From Mucilaginibacter rivuli (lineage in GTDB: Bacteria; Bacteroidota; Bacteroidia; Sphingobacteriales; Sphingobacteriaceae): DNA of 64,000 nucleotides. Location: assembly GCF_019391655.1 (NCBI RefSeq), contig NZ_JAHXPQ010000004.1, positions 372,001 through 436,000 on the forward strand, given 5' to 3'. Below the pieces are notes generated by a model that saw only the letters and a program-made list of their open reading frames with translations, was not told the origin of the DNA and made no database searches. Below, piece after piece: positions 52,877-62,772 of the stretch (its first letter is position 1; each line of letters starts with the position of its first letter). The position numbers and the translations under genes are program-made.

Positions 52877-53736
52877 TTTACTGCTGTGACAGTTGTTTGC
52901 ATATCCATCAGCATATTCATTTTTCCATCCATTTTCATTTTTTTACTTTGCGGCATTTGCATTGAGTAAATCATTTTCATGCTGTTATGTACAATGCTTG
53001 GATAACTGTTTACCATATCGAATATCATTTTTCCTTCTCCACCGCCTGTAATATCCATCATCATTCCTTTGCCGGTCATATCCATAGTTATTACCATGTT
53101 TACATCAAAGTAAGCCTTGTTTGCTTCAATGTCAATTAATTTATACGTTGTTTTTCCCAACAGTTTCAAATTCATTCCTGCAACAGGCATATCTATCGGT
53201 ATAGTTTGAAGAAAAGTATCGCCAACTTTCATTGCCTTATCCGGGAAAACTATATTAGCCTGCATGTTCTTCACCATTTTCATTACAACGTTTTTAACAC
53301 TGTCATTTACTTTTATCCCTGATACCGAATCTATTTCCAGTTTATTTTCTTTAGTGTACTTAGCATAAAACTTTTTAGAATTGTTTAGCACAGGCACATT
53401 AGTTTCCTTACCATTCATTGTAATTTTTGTTGATAATGGTGTAACGCTCATAACCAACGGAATATCATTATTTGAACTCAGGTTTCCTGTTTTTGTATCC
53501 AATTTAGATGTGCTTTGTATTTGCATGATCATGGGCACCCTTTGACCGGATGCTTTCATTTTATTTACACTAGCCGTATCACCGCTAATATCCATTTGCA
53601 TATTCATATCCATTTTTGTGGTTGATGAATAATTGTGATTAGGTAAATATTGCATTTTAAAAAGCATCTCTTTTTGTGCTTTTACTTGTACAGTAATAAA
53701 AATCAATAAGCAAAAAATAACCGGGAGTTTTTTCAT
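52873..53736 (-). CDS. Secreted Met-rich hypothetical protein
   Basis: 287 aa with a signal peptide (PVIFCLLIFITVQVKAQ). The mature protein is strikingly rich in Met, in alternating beta-like stretches at both ends (TKMDMNMQMDISG; KKMKMDGKMNMLMDMQ) and in the middle (VVMKMVKNMQANIV). It looks like a single all-beta periplasmic protein, possibly DUF6263-like. The alternating Met pattern could bind copper or simply face a hydrophobic core; I cannot decide. No operon partner. Confidence 0.65.
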   Translation of the reverse strand: MKKLPVIFCLLIFITVQVKAQKEMLFKMQYLPNHNYSSTTKMDMNMQMDISGDTASVNKMKASGQRVPMIMQIQSTSKLDTKTGNLSSNNDIPLVMSVTPLSTKITMNGKETNVPVLNNSKKFYAKYTKENKLEIDSVSGIKVNDSVKNVVMKMVKNMQANIVFPDKAMKVGDTFLQTIPIDMPVAGMNLKLLGKTTYKLIDIEANKAYFDVNMVITMDMTGKGMMMDITGGGEGKMIFDMVNSYPSIVHNSMKMIYSMQMPQSKKMKMDGKMNMLMDMQTTVTAVN

Positions 53737-53795
53737 AATATGGTATGTTAATTATGGGTATTCTTACTAATATCTATAATTTAAAAAAAGGTGTA

Positions 53796-54836
53796 TTAAG
53801 CTTTAAAAGCATTCCAACCCTGAGCTTTTAACTCATGCACCACTCCGGATTTTGAAACCAAATTACAACCTGCCGAAGCTTCTGTAATGTGGCCAATGAT
53901 ACTGATATCGGCATTATGCTTTATCGTATCATAATCGGCTTGTTTTATGGTGAACAATAATTCATAATCTTCACCGCCGCTTAATGCACAAATGGTAGGA
54001 TCAAGGTTAAATTCGCGCGCTGTATCATAAGTCATCGGGTCGAGCGGGATTTTTTCTTCATAAAGGTTACAGCCTTTATTGCTTTGTTTACAAATGTGCA
54101 ATACCTCCGACGCCAAACCATCCGATACATCGATCATAGCTGACGGCTTAATTTTTAATTCTTTTAGTATTTCTATAATATCCCTGCGTGCTTCAGGCTT
54201 TAACTGCCTTTCAACAATATAATCTTTACCTTCCAGATCGGGCTGAATATTAGGGTTTTCTAAAAATATCTGTTTTTCGCGCTCCAATAGTTGTAAGCCC
54301 ATATAAGCGCCTCCCAAATCTCCGGATACACAAATCAGATCACCCTCCTGGGCTGTGTTACGATAAACAATTTCGTTTTCATCAGCATAGCCAATACTGG
54401 TTACACTAATTACCAAACCCTGTTTTGATGATGATGTATCGCCACCTATCAGGTCTATTTTATATTTAGCACATGCTAATAACATGCCTCCATACAATTC
54501 TTCAACAGCTTCTAACGGAAACTTACTCGAAAAACCCAAGGATACAGTAACCTGTGTAGCCATCCCATTCATGGCATAAATGTCACTCAGGTTAACCTGG
54601 ATGGCTTTATAACCCAAATGTTTTAAGGGAGTATAAGCCAAATCAAAATGGATACCCTCCAGTAGCATATCCGTACTTACCAACACCTTTTTATCCTTAA
54701 AATCTAAAACAGCGGCATCATCACCTGCACCTTTAATTGTACTTGGCTGGCTTAATTCAATATTTTTAATGAGATGGTCTATCAAACCAAATTCTCCTAA
54801 TTGCGCTATTTCTGTTGTTCCTTTATTATCAAACAT
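53796..54836 (-). CDS. thiL: Thiamine-monophosphate kinase
   Basis: 346 aa, ATP-dependent kinase making thiamine pyrophosphate. Visible motifs are GAGDDAAVL near residue 37, STDMLLEGIHFDL, VNLSDIYAMNGMATQVTVSLGF, LIGGDTSSS, SGDLGGAYMGLQLL and IDVSDGLASEVLHI, with SGGEDYELLFT near the C-terminus. These define ThiL. The C-terminal half is slightly longer than in E. coli. No other thiamine gene is in the window. Confidence 0.95.
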   Translation of the reverse strand: MFDNKGTTEIAQLGEFGLIDHLIKNIELSQPSTIKGAGDDAAVLDFKDKKVLVSTDMLLEGIHFDLAYTPLKHLGYKAIQVNLSDIYAMNGMATQVTVSLGFSSKFPLEAVEELYGGMLLACAKYKIDLIGGDTSSSKQGLVISVTSIGYADENEIVYRNTAQEGDLICVSGDLGGAYMGLQLLEREKQIFLENPNIQPDLEGKDYIVERQLKPEARRDIIEILKELKIKPSAMIDVSDGLASEVLHICKQSNKGCNLYEEKIPLDPMTYDTAREFNLDPTICALSGGEDYELLFTIKQADYDTIKHNADISIIGHITEASAGCNLVSKSGVVHELKAQGWNAFKA

Positions 54837-54939
54837 TTTACAGTTTATTAATTTTATTACGTTGATGCCGCTTATTTTTATAGCAGCTCTTATATTTTAA
54901 ACTTTATCGATGGATAATTTTGCTGACAAATCAGCAAAA

Positions 54940-55932
54940 TCATAATCCCAGCGAAGCTGATATCTCCAACATTCTTTCTATTGGTTTTACTGCTCTTTCA
55001 ATAATATGCCCAGGTACAAATATTTCCGGCGTTTCATTTTTTAAGCAGAGGTATAGTTTTTCTAAAGTATTTCGCTTCATGTGCGGGCAATCATTACAAG
55101 CGCAATTGTTATTTGGAGGTGCAGGTATAAATGTTTTACCCGGGTTTTCCTTTTGCATCTGGTGTAATATGCCAGATTCTGTAGCTACAATAAATTCATT
55201 TGCTTCGTTTTTCGAACTATAATTTAACAACCCTGTGGTCGATCCTATATAATCGGCCATTTCCAAAATAACATCCTCACACTCAGGGTGTGCCAGTAAT
55301 TTAGCATTTGGGTAACGTTCTTTTAGTTTGGTGATCTTCTCTCTCGAAAATATCTCGTGCACCATACAGGCACCATTCCACAACACCAACTCGCGACCGG
55401 TTTTTTTAGCCACATAAGCCCCAAGGTTTTTATCGGGGCCAAAGATTATCTTTTGATCTTTAGGTAAACTTTCCACAATACCTATCGCATTGCTCGATGT
55501 ACAAACAATATCGCTTAAGGCTTTCAGTTCGGCAGTGCAATTCACGTAGGTAATTACCAAATGATCGGGGTACTGCTCTTTAAACTTTTTAAACAAATGC
55601 GGTGGGCAACTGTCGGCTAATGAACAGCCGGCTTTCAGGTCGGGCAATAAAACTTTTTTATTTGGCGAAAGTATCTTGGCTGTTTCGGCCATAAAATGCA
55701 CACCTGCAAACACAATAATGTCGGCATCGGTTTTTGCAGCCTGTTGCGATAATCCTAAACTATCGCCAATATAATCGGCAATATCCTGTATGTCGCCGTC
55801 CTGGTAGTAATGGGCCAGTATAACAGCATTCTTTTCTTTTTTCAGCCGCTCTATTTCTTCAAACAGATCAAGCGTCGGATCAATTTCTTCTTCCACGAAT
55901 ACTTCTCGTTTTATTTCTTCAAATGTATCCAT
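54940..55932 (-). CDS. nadA: Quinolinate synthase A
   Basis: 330 aa, [4Fe-4S] enzyme condensing iminoaspartate (from NadB) with dihydroxyacetone phosphate. [40 protein letters not shown], the Cys segments CSLADSCP and [13 protein letters not shown] and the closing [18 protein letters not shown] are family hallmarks. Divergent from nadB, with a 410-nt shared upstream region. Confidence 0.97.
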   Translation of the reverse strand: MDTFEEIKREVFVEEEIDPTLDLFEEIERLKKEKNAVILAHYYQDGDIQDIADYIGDSLGLSQQAAKTDADIIVFAGVHFMAETAKILSPNKKVLLPDLKAGCSLADSCPPHLFKKFKEQYPDHLVITYVNCTAELKALSDIVCTSSNAIGIVESLPKDQKIIFGPDKNLGAYVAKKTGRELVLWNGACMVHEIFSREKITKLKERYPNAKLLAHPECEDVILEMADYIGSTTGLLNYSSKNEANEFIVATESGILHQMQKENPGKTFIPAPPNNNCACNDCPHMKRNTLEKLYLCLKNETPEIFVPGHIIERAVKPIERMLEISASLGL

Positions 55933-55989
55933 TCTCCACGTTCTAATAATTACAATTACTTTTTATATAAAATAAAACTATTACTTGTT

Positions 55990-55998
55990 AGTGTGTTG
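55990..55998 (-). promoter_or_regulatory. Candidate shared nad motif, nadA copy
   Basis: The minus strand reads AACACACTA about 57 nt upstream of the nadA ATG. The same 9-mer lies upstream of nadB in the same gene-relative orientation (56305-56313). Confidence 0.25.
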
Positions 55999-56162
55999 GT
56001 AGTGTTTAAAAGTGGTCCAACAAAAGTTTGATAAAGTAAGTTTTAATAATTTATTAACATTAAATTGATATAATTTTTACTTTATCTAACTGATTTACTG
56101 AAGTATTTAGTTTGGGTAAATAACTTATCACCATCTTTTATGTTAATTGTTTTGAGTGGGAC

Positions 56163-56199
56163 AAATTGTTAATTACCCATGAAAATGGGCTGACAATTT
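56163..56199. promoter_or_regulatory. Nested stem-loop between nadA and nadB
   Basis: Inner stem CCCAT/ATGGG with GAAA loop (56176-56189), outer arms AAATTGT/ACAATTT (56163-56169, 56193-56199). It lies roughly midway between the two starts. No known NAD-responsive element is recognised; it is recorded as a candidate structure. The rest of this A/T-rich 410-nt gap shows nothing else. Confidence 0.3.
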
Positions 56200-56304
56200 A
56201 ATGACAAGTTTAGCTTTTGAGTAAGGTAATTGTAAGTTGTTAACTATTTTTTTATTTATTGATTTTTTACAGACGCAAAATTAACATCTTTATGGGTGCT
56301 TATT

Positions 56305-56313
56305 AACACACTA
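56305..56313 (+). promoter_or_regulatory. Candidate shared nad motif, nadB copy
   Basis: AACACACTA about 30 nt upstream of the nadB ATG, matching the 9-mer upstream of nadA in gene-relative orientation. Confidence 0.25.
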
Positions 56314-56342
56314 TACATTTTTCTACACTTTATTGATAATAC

Positions 56343-57938
56343 ATGAACAGAGATGTTGATTTCCTGGTAATAGGTTCGGGAATTGCAGGTTTAAGTTTTG
56401 CGCTTAAAGCAGCAAAACATGGTAAAGTACTGATAGTTACTAAATCTAACGAAGACGAATCTAACACTAAGTATGCCCAGGGCGGGGTTGCAGTAGTTGT
56501 GGATAAAAAAGACGACTCTTTTGAAAAACATATAAAAGACACCTTAATTGCCGGTGATGGTTTATGTGATAAAGAAATTGTAGAGATAGTGGTGAAAGAA
56601 GGGCCGGAGCGTATACAGGAAATTATTGACTACGGAACCAATTTTGATAAAACCAATCAGGGCCTTTTTGATCTGGCTAAAGAGGGTGGTCATTCTGAGT
56701 TTCGCGTATTGCATTATAAAGATATAACCGGTTTTGAAATTGAACGCGCTTTATTAGAACAGATACATCAAAACCCTAACATAGAAATATTGACGCATTA
56801 TTTCGCGGTGGATCTGATCACGCAGCATCATCTTGGGGATTTTGTAGATAAATCATCTGATGATATTACTTGTTACGGTATTTATGCTTTTGATACAGAA
56901 CGTAAAACTGTAGATAAGATATTAGCTAAGGTTACTGTATTAGCTTCGGGTGGTGCCGGGCATATTTATTCCATTACAACTAATCCTACCATAGCTACCG
57001 GTGATGGTGTGGCCATGGTTTACCGGGCTAAAGGCAGGGTACGTAATATGGAGTTTATTCAATTCCATCCAACGGCTTTATATAATCCGGGTGAGTATCC
57101 GTCTTTTTTAATATCAGAGGCTGTGCGTGGTTTTGGTGGGGTATTGAAACGTCGTAATGGCGAAGAGTTTATGCAAGAGTATGACGAACGTGGTTCATTA
57201 GCCCCACGGGATATTGTTGCCCGTGCCATTGACAATGAAATGAAAAGATCGGGAGATGATTTTGTTTACCTTGATATACGTCACCGTAGCAAGAAAGATA
57301 TATTGTCACACTTCCCAAACATATATGCTAAGTGTTTGGAAATTGGTTTGGATATGACCAAAGATATGATACCTGTTGCACCTGCCTGCCATTATATGTG
57401 CGGTGGTGTAATGGTTGATGAACAGGGTAAATCGTCAATATTAAGGTTATATGCTTGTGGCGAAACCTCGTCAACAGGTTTACATGGCGCTAACCGTTTG
57501 GCTTCCAATTCATTGTTGGAAGCATTAGTATTTGCGCACCGTATTTATGAAGATGCGATCAAGAATTTCGAAAATAACAATATCCCGACAGGTATCCCTG
57601 ATTGGGATGAAAAGGGCGTACAGTTATCAAACGAGGATATTTTGGTAACACACAATGTGCGCGAAATGCAAAAGGTAATGAGCGATTATGTGGGTATTGT
57701 ACGATCTGATTTTAGGTTGGAAAGAGCCATGCGCCGTTTAGGATTATTATACGAAGAAACAGAGGAGTTCTATAAAAAGACCAAATTATCAGTAAAACTT
57801 TGCGAGTTACGTAATTTGATACAGGTATCTTACATTGTCATCAAATCGGCCATGCTCCGTAAAGAGAGCAGGGGCTTGCATTATACTACAGATTATCCGG
57901 AACACGCTGAAAAGGTAGAAGATACGGTGCTAAAGTAA
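56343..57938 (+). CDS. nadB: L-aspartate oxidase
   Basis: 531-aa FAD enzyme oxidising aspartate to iminoaspartate for NadA. It starts [22 protein letters not shown] (dinucleotide motif), then [72 protein letters not shown] and [18 protein letters not shown], all typical. Its stop overlaps the start of the following membrane-protein gene by one base (TAATG). Confidence 0.97.
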   Translation: MNRDVDFLVIGSGIAGLSFALKAAKHGKVLIVTKSNEDESNTKYAQGGVAVVVDKKDDSFEKHIKDTLIAGDGLCDKEIVEIVVKEGPERIQEIIDYGTNFDKTNQGLFDLAKEGGHSEFRVLHYKDITGFEIERALLEQIHQNPNIEILTHYFAVDLITQHHLGDFVDKSSDDITCYGIYAFDTERKTVDKILAKVTVLASGGAGHIYSITTNPTIATGDGVAMVYRAKGRVRNMEFIQFHPTALYNPGEYPSFLISEAVRGFGGVLKRRNGEEFMQEYDERGSLAPRDIVARAIDNEMKRSGDDFVYLDIRHRSKKDILSHFPNIYAKCLEIGLDMTKDMIPVAPACHYMCGGVMVDEQGKSSILRLYACGETSSTGLHGANRLASNSLLEALVFAHRIYEDAIKNFENNNIPTGIPDWDEKGVQLSNEDILVTHNVREMQKVMSDYVGIVRSDFRLERAMRRLGLLYEETEEFYKKTKLSVKLCELRNLIQVSYIVIKSAMLRKESRGLHYTTDYPEHAEKVEDTVLK

Positions 57939-58495
57939 TGAAGAAAATATATAACAAGTTAGATAGTACATTGCTGGTACTGCTGTCTTTACTGATGGTT
58001 GTGATGTTTTATTATGATATTTCTGACTTGGCATTTTTAACAGTAAATGATCTATTGATAGTTTTGTTATTTATTTTTTCAGTTCGCTTGGTTTTTTTCA
58101 GGTCAACATTTGGGCAGTATCTTTTATTTTTTTTGATAGTGTTTGCTATTGCCGGAGTAGTCACGTTTACTTACACAATTGGTAATGCTACATATAGCTC
58201 TCATTCTTCTTTCCATGCAGGAAGCATTAGCTTTGATCCCTTGTCCTTTTTACTTCTTTTGCTTTTTATGGTTATTAACAGGCGAAGTATTTTCGATTTG
58301 ATTTATGGCTCTGACGGAGAGCGAAAAGATAAAAAAGAAAAGCTGGAAAAATTCTATTACGATAGATTTAAAAAGCTTACTCCCAATGAGTTTAATGATA
58401 CGGTTTTAATGTTTGAAGATTATCCTGATGAGGCGAAGGCTGCTATTAATAAATTGAAGGGCGAAATAAGATCTGGAGAGTTTATTAGGGATTAA
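57938..58495 (+). CDS. Membrane protein of unknown function, coupled to nadB
   Basis: 185 aa with about four hydrophobic helices in the first ~105 residues (KLDSTLLVLLSLLMVVMFYYDI; FLTVNDLLIVLLFIFSVRLVFF; YLLFFLIVFAIAGVVTFTYTIG; SFLLLLLFMVINRRSIF). The C-terminal ~70 residues are charged and cytoplasmic (KKEKLEKFYYDRFKKLTPNEFNDTVLMFEDYPDEAKAAINKLKGEI). No known motif. It shares the nadB stop/start overlap, so it is probably co-translated, but a role in NAD synthesis is not shown. Confidence 0.6.
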   Translation: MKKIYNKLDSTLLVLLSLLMVVMFYYDISDLAFLTVNDLLIVLLFIFSVRLVFFRSTFGQYLLFFLIVFAIAGVVTFTYTIGNATYSSHSSFHAGSISFDPLSFLLLLLFMVINRRSIFDLIYGSDGERKDKKEKLEKFYYDRFKKLTPNEFNDTVLMFEDYPDEAKAAINKLKGEIRSGEFIRD

Positions 58496-58500
58496 ATAAG

Positions 58501-58573
58501 AGCGGGAAACGGGATTCGAACCCGCGGCCTTCAGTTTGGGAAACTGATGCTCTACCAACTGAGCTATTCCCGC
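58501..58573 (-). tRNA. tRNA-Gly (anticodon CCC)
   Basis: On the minus strand the acceptor stem GCGGGAA/TTCCCGC pairs fully. The D-loop is AGCTCAGTTGGTAGAGC, the anticodon stem-loop TCAGT-TTCCCAA-ACTGA gives anticodon CCC, and the T-arm is GCGGGTTCGAATCCCGT. The discriminator base is T; CCA is not encoded. Gly-CCC reads GGG codons. It lies between nadB's follower and the gamma-carbonic anhydrase gene. Confidence 0.95.
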
Positions 58574-58608
58574 GTTTATTGAGTACTAAAATATAAAATT
58601 TATATACA

Positions 58609-59121
58609 ATGCCACTAATACTACCTGTAAAAGATAAAAACCCGCAATGGGGAAATGATTGCTTTATTGCCGAAAATGCCACGATTGTTGGTGATGTGCA
58701 AATGGGCGATAATTGTTCTGTATGGTTCAACGCTGTTATTCGTGGCGATGTTAATTACATAAAAATAGGTAATAATACCAACATACAGGATGGCGCTGTA
58801 ATACATGCCACTTATCTGCGTGCTGCCACCACCATTGGCGATAATGTATCAATTGGCCATAACGCCCTGGTGCATGGCTGTACGCTGCATAATAATGTAT
58901 TAATTGGCATGGGTGCAATTGTAATGGATCATGCCGATGTGCAGCCCTTTGTTATTATTGCTGCAGGGGCAGTAGTGTTGGAAAACACTGTTTGCGAATC
59001 GGGCTACCTTTACGCAGGTATGCCTGCTAAAAAGATTAAACCCCTTACTGAAGAACAAAAGGAATTACTTAAAAAATTGCCCAATAATTATATAATGTAT
59101 TCAAGCTGGTTTAAGGACTAA
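58609..59121 (+). CDS. Gamma-carbonic anhydrase family hexapeptide protein
   Basis: 170-aa left-handed beta-helix protein of the YrdA/PaaY type. Hexapeptide repeats run through GDVQMGDNCSVWFNAVIRGDVNYIKIGNNTNIQDGAVIHATY and TIGDNVSIGHNALVHGCTLHNNVLIGMGA. The three zinc histidines are in VIHATY and IGHNALVHGC. The C-terminus is helical (KPLTEEQKELLKKLPNNYI). Activity as a carbonic anhydrase is uncertain in this group. Overlaps the convergent lipoprotein gene by 11 nt. Confidence 0.92.
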   Translation: MPLILPVKDKNPQWGNDCFIAENATIVGDVQMGDNCSVWFNAVIRGDVNYIKIGNNTNIQDGAVIHATYLRAATTIGDNVSIGHNALVHGCTLHNNVLIGMGAIVMDHADVQPFVIIAAGAVVLENTVCESGYLYAGMPAKKIKPLTEEQKELLKKLPNNYIMYSSWFKD

Positions 59122-60748
59122 CCTCTTTGGGAACAGGTAATTCTTCTTCTACCTCAAAATTGGCCCTTAACGTGATATTTTTTTTAAGGTACCATATATT
59201 TTCAGGATATTTTTTTGTTTTCATATCGCCGGTATCCCATTTACCGTTATGATTTTTATCGTATATAACGCGTACACCATATTTACCGGTAGGATAATCT
59301 TTGTACAATATCGAACCATTTTTGGTGATCACATCACTGCGTATTTCGGTATTTGTCTCAGTATTTAATAGCTGAACTACGTAACTTCCCGTATCGGGCA
59401 ACGTCACTTTTAAAGTTAATGTACTATAGTTCTCGGGCTTGTCTAACTGAAAGCTCTTTTTCAACAGTATATTTTTATCACCATAAATATCAGTAAAGGT
59501 GCCTATGTTAAAGCTTAGTCCATATCTTTTTCCTGCTTTCCAAGGGTATTTTATAGTAAAAACTTTAGGATCTTTTAAATTGCGGATAAGCTTTACTTCG
59601 CCTGCATCAACGGTATCTTCTATCAGTATTATTCTCGACTGATCTATATTTTGAATAGGGTAGTTGGCAGTTACCGTTAGATCACTGCCAGTTTTTAAAT
59701 GATCATCAAAGGTTGTATTAAAGCGTAGTTGAATATTACGTTTATACGTTTCGTTCTTACGTTTACGTAATGTTAAAGTGTCAAGCGCTTTGCCACCACT
59801 TAAAAAAGACACCTTAATAGAATCAAAAGCCATATTTGGCAAGTATATTTGGGCTGTATCGGCATTTTGGCCAAAATCAACTATCTTTTGTGCATCAAGC
59901 TCCGGGTCTAATATTTTAACACCCGGGTCGGGTATACTTTTATTAAACAGGAAGAACAGTTTTCCATCCTGTTCTATCCGGCGCTCTGTAACACGTAATT
60001 TAGCCGGAATTTGCCTGAACAAGTTCATGCGCACATCGGCCGTATCTTTTGTTAAGTGAATCGTATTTTTTTGGAATGCGATCAGTTCGGCATCATTGTC
60101 GTATATCTTATTTACAGTTGATTCTTTAAGCGCGTAAATTTTGTAATCGCCGGCGTGCAGGTTACCTAACTTATAATTCCCGGCACTATCTGTAGTTGTA
60201 TAAATGGCAGGTTTCTTTTTTCCGAACAAGGTATCTAACCTTAATGGAAAAAGTAATATCGTTACATCTTTTTCTTTTGCCTGGGTTAAGATATTAGTTA
60301 CATTACCCGATATGCTTAACGAATCAATATTTGGCCCGGTAGAAAAAACATAGGTGAAGTTTTTTAGAATGTTGCCTTCATTTACATCGGCTATGGCCTT
60401 ACCAAAGTTTATTACATAAGTTGTATTTTTTGCCAGCGTATCTTTTAATTTAATGATAAGGCTTTTTGACTTGACATTAAAATCCGGCATTTTTTCCATG
60501 TTGGGTGTAATGGTAATTTCGGTATACTCACTATTCAATTTAAAATATTCATCAAAGTCGAGCTGAATTTGCTTAGCCGAAAAATTACGGGTGGGGTTGA
60601 GTGGAGTTGCCTTCAATAATTTGGGCGGTGTCTTGTCGCGCGGGCCACCCATTGGCCTTTGTATGTTTGCACAGCCGGTAGCTATTAAAAATGCTGTTAA
60701 AACCAATAAATTTTGAATGAAAAACAGAGGTTTTTTATTTAACGTCAT
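59111..60748 (-). CDS. Ig-like domain lipoprotein
   Basis: 545 aa with a lipobox (LTAFLIATGCANIQ, Cys ~26). Directly after it comes RPMGGPRDKTPPKLLKATPLNPTRNFSAKQIQLDFDEYFKL, the Big_5/SbsA-type Ig-like domain common in Bacteroidota envelope proteins. Residues ~145-225 add a SpaA/Cna-like sandwich (YTTTDSAGNYKLGNLHAGDYKIYALKE). A similar segment near the end (YKDYPTGKYGVRVIYDKNHNGKWDTGDMKTKKYPE) completes the chain. An outer-membrane or surface scaffold; no enzyme function. Confidence 0.85.
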   Translation of the reverse strand: MTLNKKPLFFIQNLLVLTAFLIATGCANIQRPMGGPRDKTPPKLLKATPLNPTRNFSAKQIQLDFDEYFKLNSEYTEITITPNMEKMPDFNVKSKSLIIKLKDTLAKNTTYVINFGKAIADVNEGNILKNFTYVFSTGPNIDSLSISGNVTNILTQAKEKDVTILLFPLRLDTLFGKKKPAIYTTTDSAGNYKLGNLHAGDYKIYALKESTVNKIYDNDAELIAFQKNTIHLTKDTADVRMNLFRQIPAKLRVTERRIEQDGKLFFLFNKSIPDPGVKILDPELDAQKIVDFGQNADTAQIYLPNMAFDSIKVSFLSGGKALDTLTLRKRKNETYKRNIQLRFNTTFDDHLKTGSDLTVTANYPIQNIDQSRIILIEDTVDAGEVKLIRNLKDPKVFTIKYPWKAGKRYGLSFNIGTFTDIYGDKNILLKKSFQLDKPENYSTLTLKVTLPDTGSYVVQLLNTETNTEIRSDVITKNGSILYKDYPTGKYGVRVIYDKNHNGKWDTGDMKTKKYPENIWYLKKNITLRANFEVEEELPVPKEVSP

Positions 60749-60861
60749 TTTTAGGGCTTATAAACAATTTTTTACTTTTTATGAAGATTATCATTCAAAA
60801 TTGAAAATACCGGCTTATAAACGGTATTTTATAATTAATTGATTATCAGTATATTATATAA

Positions 60862-62724
60862 TTATCTACTTACATGCACCATTAAAACTGAAATATCAGA
60901 AGGAGATACGCCCGAAATGCGGGAAGCCTGCCCTAAGGTGCGCGGTTTAATACGCATCAGTTTTTCACGTGCTTCTTTTGATAAGGACACCAATTGATGA
61001 TAATTAAAGTCAGGATTAATTTCCTTGTCTTCCATTTTTTTCATCCGCTCAACAATGTCCATTTCTTTTTCAAAATAGCTCTCGTACTTTATCTTTATCT
61101 CAGCCTGCTCAATGGTCTCTTTATCATAGTTTAATAACAGATCATTTAAAGTAGCATCAGCTTTACGCAAATCATTAAAACCTACCTGCGGGCGTCCCAA
61201 TAAATTGAAGAGCTTTACAGCCTGGTTAACAGGGCTGGTTCCTAACTCCTCTAATAACGTATTAACCTCGCCCGTTTGTATAGACTTGGTACGCGTAAAT
61301 GCAACTATATCATCAGAGTCTTTTATCTTCTTATTTACTTTGGCTAAGCGCTCATCGTTTATTAATCCCAACTCATGGCCAATAGGGCTTAACCTGATAT
61401 CAGCGTTATCCTGGCGTAACAGTAAACGATGCTCTGCTCTTGAGGTAAACATGCGGTAAGGCTCTTCTGTACCCTTGGTTACCAGGTCATCTATCAACAC
61501 ACCAATGTATGATTCCGATCGTTTCATGATCAGCTCATGTTTATCAAATACTTTTTGGTGTGCATTTATACCGGCAATTAATCCTTGCGATGCAGCTTCC
61601 TCGTAACCGGTAGTACCGTTTATTTGTCCTGCAAAGAAAAGATTGGCGATCAGTTTTGTTTCTAATGTCAGGGTTAATTGAATAGGAGGGAAGTAGTCGT
61701 ACTCAATCGCATAACCCGGCCGGAACATTTTTACATCCTCAAAACCGGGTATCAATCGCAACGCTTTGTATTGTACATCTTCGGGGAGAGAGGTAGAGAA
61801 ACCATTTACATAGATCTCGCAAGTGTTCCAACCTTCAGGCTCAACAAATATCTGATGGCGTTCGCGTTCAGCAAACCGGTTAATTTTATCTTCGATGGAT
61901 GGGCAATAGCGCGGGCCCAAACCTTTAATTCTACCCGTAAACATTGGCGAACGCTCAAAGCCTTCTTTTAATGTTTCGTGTACTTTAAGGTTGGTGTACG
62001 TTATCCAGCAGCAGCGTTGTTCTTCTTTTAATTCAACATCAGTATAAGAGAAACGGCCGCGTTCTTCATCACCCCACTGCTCTTCCATTAATGCATAGTT
62101 GAGCGATCTGCCATCTACGCGTGGTGGTGTACCCGTTTTCATGCGGCCTGCTTCAAAGCCTAGCTCTATTAATTGCTCGGTAATTCCGGTAGCTGCACGC
62201 TCTGCAGCACGCCCGCCACCCATACGTTTTTCGCCAATATGAATCACTCCATTTAAGAAGGTGCCATTGGTTAACACTACCGCATCCGATTCGATCTCGA
62301 TACCTAACGATGTTTTAACGCCACATACCTTACCATTCTTAATGATCAGTGATGATACCATCTCCTGCCAAAAATCAACATTAGGAGTTCTTTCTAAAGC
62401 CAACCGCCATTCTTCAGAGAATCTTTTACGGTCATTCTGTGTACGGGGGCTCCACATAGCAGGCCCTTTCGAGCGGTTTAGCATCCTGAACTGGATACTT
62501 GTTTTATCAGATATAATACCCGAATAACCGCCCAATGCATCAATCTCTCGCACAATTTGCCCTTTGGCAACACCTCCCATTGCAGGGTTACAGCTCATTT
62601 GTGCGATGGTCTCCATATTCATAGTGATCAATAGCACGCTTGAACCAAGGTTAGCTGCTGCCGCTGCTGCCTCACATCCGGCATGGCCGGCACCCACTAC
62701 AATAACATTATACTTTTTAAACAT
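60862..62724 (-). CDS. mnmG: tRNA uridine-5-carboxymethylaminomethyl modification enzyme MnmG
   Basis: 620 aa from the ATG at 62724 ([20 protein letters not shown]...); starts at 62733 (ATG) or 62736 (TTG) would add a few residues. With MnmE it makes the wobble uridine modification of tRNAs. FAD motif [58 protein letters not shown], the folate-site Cys in [13 protein letters not shown] context and the C-terminal SREAREKL-like tail are all present. Two parS palindromes flank its start. Confidence 0.97.
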   Translation of the reverse strand: MFKKYNVIVVGAGHAGCEAAAAAANLGSSVLLITMNMETIAQMSCNPAMGGVAKGQIVREIDALGGYSGIISDKTSIQFRMLNRSKGPAMWSPRTQNDRKRFSEEWRLALERTPNVDFWQEMVSSLIIKNGKVCGVKTSLGIEIESDAVVLTNGTFLNGVIHIGEKRMGGGRAAERAATGITEQLIELGFEAGRMKTGTPPRVDGRSLNYALMEEQWGDEERGRFSYTDVELKEEQRCCWITYTNLKVHETLKEGFERSPMFTGRIKGLGPRYCPSIEDKINRFAERERHQIFVEPEGWNTCEIYVNGFSTSLPEDVQYKALRLIPGFEDVKMFRPGYAIEYDYFPPIQLTLTLETKLIANLFFAGQINGTTGYEEAASQGLIAGINAHQKVFDKHELIMKRSESYIGVLIDDLVTKGTEEPYRMFTSRAEHRLLLRQDNADIRLSPIGHELGLINDERLAKVNKKIKDSDDIVAFTRTKSIQTGEVNTLLEELGTSPVNQAVKLFNLLGRPQVGFNDLRKADATLNDLLLNYDKETIEQAEIKIKYESYFEKEMDIVERMKKMEDKEINPDFNYHQLVSLSKEAREKLMRIKPRTLGQASRISGVSPSDISVLMVHVSR

Positions 62725-62736
62725 CTTTATCATCAA

Positions 62737-62752
62737 TGTTCCACGTGGAACA
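62737..62752. promoter_or_regulatory. parS site 1 (ParB-binding palindrome)
   Basis: TGTTCCACGTGGAACA, a perfect 16-bp palindrome, two bases short of identity to the Bacillus consensus TGTTTCACGTGAAACA. It lies directly upstream of the mnmG start. A second identical copy begins 48 bp away. Confidence 0.88.
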
Positions 62753-62772
62753 TAGCAAAATTAGTTAATAAA

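Noticed and set aside
58485..58730. 81-codon minus-strand frame over the tRNA.
   Set aside because: It covers the tRNA-Gly gene and runs antisense to the carbonic anhydrase start; it is a product of overlap.
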